Below are positions 44,213 through 54,300 of a stretch of DNA of 64,000 bases, piece by piece. A program made the position numbers and the translations under genes. The notes beneath the pieces are model-generated. The model did no database searches and was not told the DNA's origin. It was given only the letters and a program-made list of their open reading frames with translations. Position 1 is the first letter of the stretch. Each line of letters starts with the position of its first letter. The stretch is from JAAYPI01 sp963668615 (GTDB lineage: Bacteria; Bacteroidota; Bacteroidia; Bacteroidales; Paludibacteraceae), in the NCBI GenBank assembly GCA_963668615.2, contig CAXXCL010000003.1:434001-498000 (forward strand), given 5' to 3'.

Positions 44213-47200
44213 CTATCGTTTAAAAACTTCTACCGTTCCTTTTTTAACAGTCCCTTCAGGCAATTGTACAATGTAATAGTAAACACCCGGTAAAACAAAG
44301 CTACCCGCTTCCTTGCCATCCCAAGACTGAACGCCGTCATAAACTAATTTTCCATATCTATTGAATACATGTATCTTAAATCCTGGAGAATAAAGTTCGG
44401 AAGTATTATCAGATAATGGGAACACATCATTTTTATCGTTTGCATCATAAGGAGTTATAACAGTCGGCCATAAGACTTTAACTGAAATTTCACGCTCTGC
44501 TTTTCCAGGACATAATGCTCCTGTAGCAACCAATTTGTAATTGGTATCTTTGTATGGAGAATCAATTAATGGATTACTTGTTGAAGACAACAACTTGTTA
44601 TCTGCATACCATACCAAACTTGCTGTGGCAGGAGTAACGGTTGCGGCTATTTGCAATTCTGTTCCTAAAACAATTGTTCCCGAAGCGACCAAATTGCCTC
44701 CTAATTGAAGGTTTTCAATAGTTATCGGACTCTCAACTGCTATAGTTCTTTGAATAGAAGAAGCAGTCGAACAAGTATTCCCATCGGTTACGGAAACAAG
44801 CTCATACGTTCCGGCTACCGAAACAGGAATAGTTGCAGGCATTGTCGTTGAAATTGCTGTATATTGCTGTCCATCAACACTATAAACTATAGTATAATTA
44901 GGAGATGTTGCATTTTGTAACGCTACAACCAAATTAGTCGAACCCCCATCGCAAATAACATTATCTTCCACTCTAAAATCTGCAATTTTAGGATTTGGAT
45001 GAATCGTAACAGACGTTATTCCGGAAACAGTTCCCGTACAACTTGCATCACTAACACTAACTAAACTATAAGTTCTTGTAGATGAAGGTGATACTTGTAT
45101 AGTAATGGGAGAAGCCGTAATATCAGAAACTGTTGTATTAGTTGTACCATCCGTATAAACGACTTCCCAATTGGGATTACCAGTTAACGTTACTGTCAAA
45201 TTAATAGGATCAGTATATCCACTACATACAGCGACAGAAGGACTAGTAAGAGTTGCAGTCGGCAATTGATTTAATGTAACAGACCCAAGAATAGAAACCT
45301 CATTACAAACCGTAGAACTTCCGACAGTGGTTATGGTATATATTCCTGATTCAGAGGGTGTACCGCTTATTGATATTGTATTACCAATAATAGAATGAGA
45401 TAATCCCGAGGGTAAACCTGTAACTGCATAATTTGTGGCGGCACCTCCGATTGTATAAGTTGTAAGTGTTATAGGAGAACCTGAACAAACGGTTTGATTT
45501 TGGGTAGTAACATCTGAGGCTAACACAATAGTAGATGGAGCTCTTAAAGTAACCACTCCATTTACGGTAGCAGCACTACAAAGAATTGATTGTCCCAAAG
45601 TTGATATCGTATAAGTTCCACTTGTAGTGGGATTACCTGTTATCGTAATAGTTTTATCAAGAGATGATTTAACAAGAGTCAATCCTGCAGGAAGTCCTGT
45701 TACATCAACATCTGTAGCAGTTCCTCCCCATGTATAAACAGTTGTTTCCAAAGAAGCGCCTTCACATAAGGTAGGATTTTGCGTTCCTGATGTTAATTGT
45801 AAAGTAGGTAATCCATATACTGTTACATCTGCAGATGTCGTTGCTGGCAGTACGGACGAACAACCCTTTGAATCAGTTACTGATGTTATATTGTAAACAA
45901 AATTTCCTACAGAAGATACCGGTATAGAAGTAGAACTGGAAAGAACTAACGGAGACTGAGCGATAGCACTTCCACCATCGGTGGCCAAAGTATAGTTTAC
46001 CGTATAATCAGGGGTTCCTGAAGACAAGGTGATATCTATATTTATAACACTTCCATAGCATTGTTCTGCAGAAGAAGCGGAAATAGCAACCTGAGGCAAA
46101 GAATTTATTGTCAATTTTACAGGAGTACCATCTGTCGTTCTCGGACATACCGGATTGCCCAAATATATTTCATAAGCATCAACGGTTATATCATTAGAAC
46201 CGGTTGTAAAAGAAGAAGCATACGTATTCAAATCAATAAGTATCCCTGTAGCGTCTGTTCCCGTATAAACCTGATCACTGGCAATGGCAATTCCGTTGTT
46301 TTTTAAGGTATAACGGACATCTGTAGTTTGATGACCAACCACCAATCTCAAATTCGGTAAGGTTCCATCCTGACAAACAGCAGAACTTCCTTCCAAAGTA
46401 AGAGTTAACTCATCAGAACAAGCGATGGTTGCTTTGATTTTGTTTTCCGAGAAAACACGCAAAGGGTCAGCACCCGGAATAGTAGTTCCACTTTGAACAG
46501 CAGAAACAGCCGTCGCATCAGAACTTGGACATGCAAACGCTATCAAATAGATAGTATCAGGTATCGTCGTAAATAAAGAGGCATCTAAATTAGCAGAATA
46601 ATATCCTGATACTTCAGAAAGATCCTTATAGTAAGTATATTTTCCTGCAGTACCATCAACCTTAGTTGTATCAACAGAAAACAAAATCAAACGAGGAGTA
46701 GCTATTGAACCAAAACCCTCATCTTTAATTCTCACCAAAGATTGGACGGTCAAAGAAGAAAGCTGAACTTCATCCAACTCTGCATCATGCACAGAATCAT
46801 AAAAATGCACATTAAAAGTTGGTGTGCAAATAGTTAAATCTATATCATCCAACAAGACATCATTACCTAAGCCTTGTTTCCCCTTATTAGCAATCTGAAT
46901 ACGATATACACCATCAGTATTACTACCTAAATCAAGAAGAGCCTGCCCATAAACCCAACCCTTATCTGCTGTAATATTTCTAATTTCAACTTCTGCATAA
47001 TTAGCCCCTGAAGTGGTCCAAGTAGAAGAGCCTGTTGGTTTGAACTGGATACGAAGTACCATATTAATAGCTTCTGTACTAGTTGCTACGGCAGCATTGG
47101 CAAACCAAGCGGAAAAACGCATTTGAGCACCACTAACAAAATATTTAGTTTCTGTTCCCGTTATTTCCTTTGTGTAGATAATACTCTCGCCGGAAGCATC

Positions 47201-48187
47201 AGGGTCAGAACAATTTACAAATAACATACCCCCATTTGTACCACCTGTATGATCAGTTATATTATTATACCAATAATCATTATTGCAAGCACCCACACTG
47301 CCTCCTGAAGAAGTTCCGCATCCACAGGAACGAGGATTTGCCAAAACAGCATAATCGCCATCCAAAACTTCTAAACCCTCAGCTCTATACTCGTAAGCAG
47401 AATTAATACCATCAAACGTTGTTCTGGCCGTCGCAGTGGACATGGTTCCGAAATCCCGTGTAAGAACTTGTTTTAATTCACTGTTACCCGCACAATCTGA
47501 TTTCACATACACAATGCAATATTCAGAAGGACTTGATTTTCCACTAACATCACTAGGTCTTGTTACTTTATAATACGTTGTAACAGTAGGTATTGTCAAT
47601 AATGTGTAAGTTGAGGAAGATCCTATTGACATCTGCGTATAGCTCACTCCATCAGTTGAATATGACCACGTATAATTTCCAGTGGTATAAGAAGTTGTAG
47701 CTGTCAATATGATTGAGGAAGGAGGTGTTGCCAAATCAATATAGTTAACATTAGGAGATATTGAAATGGATGGTTGGGCTTCCGCCAAATCATGTGGACA
47801 AAAGTTTTTATCTGTACTATTAGTCCATATTTTTATGGTGAACTTACCTGAAGCACAAGATGATATACCTCCAGAGCATCCCCCTGTTGAGAAATTATCC
47901 AAATCCATATTTAAAGAATTTGCAGCATCCCAACTAGACCCATTGTTTCCAATCCAAAACTTATAATCAGCTGGATTGCCACTATAGCCACTTATTGTAA
48001 CACTGGCTATCATTTCATTTCCGGATATAGTCGAAAAATAAGCACCGTCACTAGTAGTACCACCATCTTTATAGACAGAGACATAGTATGCGGAAGCGTT
48101 CAGAGAAAAAAGCATACCAAAAAGCATGCAGAAAAAACTACGAGGGGTTTTGTTATCTTGTAGAAACCTTAGGAATGAATTTTTCAT
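44213..48187 (-). CDS. Surface protein with T9SS type B C-terminal sorting domain (second cassette)
   Basis: 1324 residues. The signal peptide (SFFCMLFGMLFSLNASAYY) is near residue 30. Ig-like domains with paired Cys lie around 150-230, then a choice-of-anchor-like region (about 230-460), then a series of 75-90-residue Ig/PKD-like modules from about 590 to 1200, several with TLTSPSVAVCSGYTDPI- or TNYAVTGLPSGLSHSI-type strands. The CTD from about 1240 reads ITPYDANDKNDVFPL, then VFNRYGKLVYDGVQSWDGK and GVYYYIVQLPEGTVKKGT, the type B signal. It is likely a large adhesin-like surface filament. It is paired with its own OmpA and PorP proteins. Confidence 0.85.
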   Translation of the reverse strand: MKNSFLRFLQDNKTPRSFFCMLFGMLFSLNASAYYVSVYKDGGTTSDGAYFSTISGNEMIASVTISGYSGNPADYKFWIGNNGSSWDAANSLNMDLDNFSTGGCSGGISSCASGKFTIKIWTNSTDKNFCPHDLAEAQPSISISPNVNYIDLATPPSSIILTATTSYTTGNYTWSYSTDGVSYTQMSIGSSSTYTLLTIPTVTTYYKVTRPSDVSGKSSPSEYCIVYVKSDCAGNSELKQVLTRDFGTMSTATARTTFDGINSAYEYRAEGLEVLDGDYAVLANPRSCGCGTSSGGSVGACNNDYWYNNITDHTGGTNGGMLFVNCSDPDASGESIIYTKEITGTETKYFVSGAQMRFSAWFANAAVATSTEAINMVLRIQFKPTGSSTWTTSGANYAEVEIRNITADKGWVYGQALLDLGSNTDGVYRIQIANKGKQGLGNDVLLDDIDLTICTPTFNVHFYDSVHDAELDEVQLSSLTVQSLVRIKDEGFGSIATPRLILFSVDTTKVDGTAGKYTYYKDLSEVSGYYSANLDASLFTTIPDTIYLIAFACPSSDATAVSAVQSGTTIPGADPLRVFSENKIKATIACSDELTLTLEGSSAVCQDGTLPNLRLVVGHQTTDVRYTLKNNGIAIASDQVYTGTDATGILIDLNTYASSFTTGSNDITVDAYEIYLGNPVCPRTTDGTPVKLTINSLPQVAISASSAEQCYGSVINIDITLSSGTPDYTVNYTLATDGGSAIAQSPLVLSSSTSIPVSSVGNFVYNITSVTDSKGCSSVLPATTSADVTVYGLPTLQLTSGTQNPTLCEGASLETTVYTWGGTATDVDVTGLPAGLTLVKSSLDKTITITGNPTTSGTYTISTLGQSILCSAATVNGVVTLRAPSTIVLASDVTTQNQTVCSGSPITLTTYTIGGAATNYAVTGLPSGLSHSIIGNTISISGTPSESGIYTITTVGSSTVCNEVSILGSVTLNQLPTATLTSPSVAVCSGYTDPINLTVTLTGNPNWEVVYTDGTTNTTVSDITASPITIQVSPSSTRTYSLVSVSDASCTGTVSGITSVTIHPNPKIADFRVEDNVICDGGSTNLVVALQNATSPNYTIVYSVDGQQYTAISTTMPATIPVSVAGTYELVSVTDGNTCSTASSIQRTIAVESPITIENLQLGGNLVASGTIVLGTELQIAATVTPATASLVWYADNKLLSSTSNPLIDSPYKDTNYKLVATGALCPGKAEREISVKVLWPTVITPYDANDKNDVFPLSDNTSELYSPGFKIHVFNRYGKLVYDGVQSWDGKEAGSFVLPGVYYYIVQLPEGTVKKGTVEVFKR

Positions 48188-48331
48188 AACAAGAAAGTTA
48201 AAGTTAAATATTAGTTAAGGTTCGGCAAATATATAGAAATAAATCACCAACCGCAAAGGTTAATTTACTATTTTTCGCAATCGAAATTACATATCCACAA
48301 TTCCCAATGGTTATTTATTCCGATTTATTCT

Positions 48332-51300
48332 TTATTTCTTAAAGACTTCTATCGTTCCCTTCTTACTCCTTCCATCGGGTAAAGTAACGATATAATAATA
48401 TACCCCCGGGAAAACCGATTTTCCGTCAGAAGTTCCATTCCAACCATCTAATCCAGTAAATATCTTTTGTCCATGACGGTTAAACACTACTATTGAGAAA
48501 CCCCTAGCAAATGAGTCATTTTTACCATTCGCATTGCTGGGAGTAATTAGAGTTGGCCATAATACCGAAAGCGATACTTCCTTAACAACAGTATTACACA
48601 TTCCTTCGGCAGATACTCGGTACACAGCATCCAAATAAGGCATTTCCTGATATGAATTTCCATTAGGAATGATTGATTCGCCATTCTTTGTCCAAGCATA
48701 GTTAGCAATCGGAGCACTAGAGGCTGTAGGAGTTGCCGTTACAGTTACTTCTTCCGCATTAAGCACTATCTCTGATTTGCTTATTTGCAAATCAAAATCA
48801 ATATTCCCTTCAATAGAAACGGTAATCTCCACTCGTTCACTTTCACATTTACCTTCCTCTGTATTGGTAACCCAGTAGGATGTAACTGTATTCGCCTGAT
48901 AGGCATCAAAATAACCTGCAAAGGAAGTTGTACCGTTGGAAGACATATACCATTTAATCTTTGTCTTATCAGAAGTAACTAAATCAGTTAAATCTTTGCT
49001 GCCTCTAACTGCACATTCATAATAATCATGAACCGTCGGAGCAGGTGTCTGCTCCTTTAAGTTAATCATAACAGCTTCAGGAGTACTTTGACAACCATTA
49101 TTATTCACTCCCAATCCTACAACATAATAAATAGCAGCAGTTTGAACATCAACAGAAGCTGTCATCACTTTATTAGTAAGAGCTGCATCTTGATAGAATA
49201 TAACCGTATCCGCAATAGTTAAAGGTCCTATAGCGTCTGTCAAATTGACCGTTGCAGGAAGACAAACGCCAGGAAGAGGTTGAATATCTACTAATGGAAC
49301 GGCATAATTGTCAGTAATAGCAACACTTGCATTTCTAGTACATCCATTATTCGGATTAGTTACCGTTACCGTATACGTGCCTTTAGAATTTACAGTTTTA
49401 TTTGCAAGAGTAGTATTATCGTTCCATTTGTATGTTATTCCAGCCGGTGTACCGCTTGCCACTAAAGATAAAGTTGGAGATGAACACGTTAAAACTCTAT
49501 TAGGAGCTACAATACTTGCTGTTGGCAATGTTTTGTTTTCAGTAAGGGTGATACTTGCATTGGCGAGACATCCATTTTCCAAATCTTTCACCGAAACTTG
49601 GTAAAGTCCAGCAGAAATAGCTGATAATACAGCATTTGTTGAACCTCCAGTCCATAAATAACTGACATTCGCAGAACCAACATTTGCAGTTAGTGGAATA
49701 ATCGGAGTTGAACATGTTAACTCAGTGGTCGTTGATTCTATGGTTAAACTCGGAGACATAATATTTTGTTGAACATCTAATGAAACAGTATTTGTGCAAC
49801 CGGTTGTTTGATTTTTTACTGTTACTTGGTATGTATTAGGGTCTGTAATGGTAATTATATTCGCGGTACTTCCATCTCCCCATAAGTAAGTAACGTTTGT
49901 TGCATTTGCCACCAAATCAATGCTTGTTGTGTCACAAGTGAATCTGGTTGCACTAGGTACTATGGTTACAATCGGACTACTAATATCTTGAACGACATTT
50001 ATAGAAGCTGAGTTTGAACATCCTGTATTCAAATCTGTCACGGTTACTCCATAAATATTAGGAGTTGCGACATCAATAGATGAAGTATTAAGACCTCCTG
50101 TCCATGAGTAACTTGGATTTGTTGCATTAGTATTGGCTACTAATTCTATACTTGTTGTATCACAAGTCAACTGAAGTGCATCTGCGGAAATATTAACTGT
50201 AGGAATTGTTTTATCTGATGTTATTTGTAACGAAGCAGTTTCTTGACAACCGTTGTCCAAATCAGTAACAGTTACGACGTACGTTTTAGGAGAAGTTACC
50301 GTAAGAATAGCACCAGTAGAACCATCTTGCCAAAGATAACCAACATTCGCACTGGTCGAAGATGCAGTCAACTCTATACTAGTAACGGTTGTACAAGTTA
50401 AAACCGTTGTATTTGGATTAGGAGTAATGGCTAAATTTTGAGGTTTAACTTTATTCTCAGAAATAGTAACAGAAGTCGAATTTTCACAACCACCTAGACT
50501 TCTTGCTATTAAAGTATACTGTCCTCCCGAAGTAACTATTTTTTGAGGATTAACGGTATTGTCATTCCAACGATATTGGTATCCTCCTGATCCTTGCAGA
50601 ATTACTTGAGAAACAGAGCAATTAATAACTGTCCCGGAAGGAGTAATAACCGCAACAGGGTTAACCTTATACTTTTGTGAAGCTGTTCCCGATGTTGAGG
50701 TACATCCGTTCTTTTCTGCCGTTACACTTACTGAATACGTCGTGCCTTCTACAGGACTGGGTACCGTATAACTGTTCGTAGCCGTGATGGGAGTACCATC
50801 CAAAAGCCAAGTATACGTGTTCGTTGCATCATAATTGCTTACTGTAAAGGTGACTGCATTATCACATCCTGCATTATCCGTTAACGTTGGAACAGCTGGG
50901 GTAACCGTATATTGCTGTGAGGCCGTGCCAGCGGTTGAGGTACAACCGTTCTTTTCTGCCGTTACACTTACTGAATACGTCGTGCCTTCTACAGGACTGG
51001 GTACTGTATAACTGTTCGTAGCCGTGATGGGAGTACCATCCAAAAGCCAAGTATACGTGTTCGTTGCATCGTAATTGCTTACCGTAAAAGTGACTGCATT
51101 ATCACATCCTGCATTATCTGTTAACGTTGGAACAGCTGGGGTAACCGTATATTGCTGTGAGGCCGTGCCAGCGGTTGAGGTACAACCGTTCTTTTCTGCC
51201 GTTACACTTACTGAATACGTCGTGCCTTCTACAGGACTGGGTACTGTATAACTGTTCGTAGCCGTGATGGGAGTACCATCCAAAAGCCAAGTATACGTGT

Positions 51301-54300
51301 TCGTTGCATCGTAATTGCTTACCGTAAAAGTGACTGCATTATCACATCCTGCATTATCTGTTAACGTTGGAACAGCTGGGGTAACCGTATATTGCTGTGA
51401 GGCCGTGCCGGCAGTTGAGGTACATCCGTTCTTTTCTGCCGTTACACTTACTGAATACGTCGTGCCTTCTACAGGACTGGGTACCGTATAACTGTTCGTA
51501 GCCGTGATGGGAGTACCATCCAAAAGCCAAGTATAAGTGTTCGTTGCATCGTAATTGCTTACCGTAAAAGTGACTGCATTATCACATCCTGCATTATCTG
51601 TTAACGTTGGAACAGCTGGGGTAACCGTATATTGCTGTGAGGCCGTGCCGGCGGTTGAGGTACATCCGTTCTTTTCTGCCGTTACACTTACTGAATACGT
51701 CGTGCCTTCTACAGGACTGGGTACCGTATAACTGTTCGTAGCCGTGATGGGAGTACCATCCAAAAGCCAAGTATACGTGTTCGTTGCATCGTAATTGCTT
51801 ACTGTAAAGGTGACTGCATTATCACATCCTGCATTATCCGTTAACGTTGGAACAGCTGGGGTAACCGTATATTGCTGTGAGGCCGTGCCGGCGGTTGAGG
51901 TACATCCGTTCTTTTCTGCCGTTACACTTACTGAATACGTCGTGCCTTCTACAGGACTGGGTACCGTATAACTGTTCGTAGCCGTGATGGGAGTACCATC
52001 CAAAAGCCAAGTATACGTGTTCGTTGCATCGTAATTGCTTACTGTAAAGGTGGCTGCATTATCACATCCTGCATTATCTGTTAAAACAGGTTGTGAAGGA
52101 TACCCATTGACCATCAGTGCCGAACCATCTTTCATCCCTGCAGGAGCTGCTGAATAATCAGCATAAGCATTTGTATTTTCTTCAAAAATGTAAGATTGAA
52201 GAGTTTTACTTCCGGAAGTTGTTCCTTCTATTGTGATTATTAATGTTACAGTTGTAGAAATACCTACAGTTCCTATATTCCATTCTCCCGTTCCCGAATT
52301 ATATGAACCTTCAGTTGGAACGGTATTGGTAATATAGGTTATACCGGCAGGTAAATCAACTTTTACTTGAACACCTGATGCGGCTGATAAAGTTGAATTA
52401 TTAGTAACAGAAACGGTATAAGTAGTTTGGGACCCTTGACAAACAGAGGTCTGATTTAAAGAGGTATTCAAAGTCAAATCAGAGCAGTTATTTACTGTCA
52501 ATGATACCGAATTACTTGTAACTGTACTACAAGCTGCATTTCCGGAAACAATTACTCGATAAGAATATCCATTTTTTGATAAATCAGTGGTGGCAATTTC
52601 ACAAGAAGATAAGTTTTTTCCTGCAATATCCAAAAATCCGGATCCTGCATCTTCTTGCCATTGGTAAGATATGGCATGATCAGCAGTAACGCTAAAGTCA
52701 GCCGATTGCATCATACATATCGACTGGGCAAGCGGTTGTAGAGTAATACTCGGAGGATTTGCTGTTGCAATAATAACAGAACCCGTCATAGTACCAACAC
52801 AATTTCCAGTACTTGTTGCCGAAATCGTATAAGTTCCTACTGCCGTTTGTTTTCCAAAATCCAAAGCTACACCTGTATTTCCGGATAACGTTGAACCTGT
52901 TGCAACACCATCTTTCTTAAGTTGATAAGTAACACCCGTTTGTGAATTGCTTAACCCGACAGCCACTCCATCTCCACCCAAACAGTATGTTCCACCGCCC
53001 GTAACAGTATAAGTTGTAATAGGTAATGATACATCGGAAATAGTTATGGGTAAGTTATCAGAAACACATTGATTGTTATCTTTTACCTGAAGATTAATGG
53101 TATTATCTTGCTGAATACCGGTGTATGTGGTAGTCGTTCCCCAGGTACCTCCATTATCATTAGAATACTGATAAGGAGAAGTTCCTCCTGTAGCGAGAAT
53201 TGTATATGCTCCGTTATAAGGAGACGTACAATTCGTATTATTACTAAGAGAGGACGTGGAAACGACCGGTTTTTCGTTTACTTTGATGGTTGCTGTTGCA
53301 TAAGCAGATTCACAACCAAGTCCATCACTCACCTTTACCCGATAAGAATGAGTTCCGGCAGCAAGAGTTCCTGTGGCAATTGAATTGGTAGTTATTGGAA
53401 TAACTGTCCATACACCACTAATTTCTTCTTCCCAAGTATAGGTAGTAAAACCTGCCGTACTACCTCCTGCTACCAATGTTTGACTAGAAGCATCAACACC
53501 AGCAGCCACACACACATCAGAAGCACCGCTGATTGTTAATGAAGGGGGAAGGCATGATCCAAGTGTAATTGTAATAATGTTAGAAACAGAATAAATAAGG
53601 GGCAAGTCCCCTCCGGCAGTAATATCTTCATTGGAAACAATAACCCGCAACAATTTGGATCCGGGAGCTGACAATCCAGCATCTGTATAAGTACTTCCCG
53701 TATTAAGATGTTGCACTGTTACCCATGTAACCCCACCATCGGTACTTTCTTGCCAAATGTAATAAGGGGAATTGAAGGCGTCACTTGCAGTAACACAAGC
53801 ATAAAAAGGAGTAGATTGATTTATCGCCGTTAATTCGATATCCGTTGTACTCTTTCCTGAAGAAGTACAATCTCCTCCATGGTAAAAATCTACCTTAGGC
53901 ACACACAAAGAAAGGGATATGTTATCTATTAACACGTCATTGCCATTTCCACTGGCACCAAGATTGACTATTTGAATCTTATATAAGCCTGCATTAGAGG
54001 CACTAACAGAACTTTCGCCATATAACCATCCATCTAATCTTGAAATATTCGATATGGTAATTTCAGATCCGGAAACAGTTGACCAAGAAGTACCTCCATC
54101 AGAACTATATTTAATACGAAGTTTCATATTAACCTTTTGATCATCGGTAGGATTTCTGGCATAATTAGCAGCATTAGCAAAATAGGCAGAAAAAACCATC
54201 GTCACATCTTTAGGAATATTACTTATTGATTTTTCAAATATGAGACTTTCACCAGATGCATCAGGATTACCGCAATTAACGAACAACAATCCTCCAAAAG

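Noticed and set aside
50690..52084. CRISPR array
   Set aside because: The period is 240 bp, copies are continuous without unique spacers and all stay in one long reading frame.
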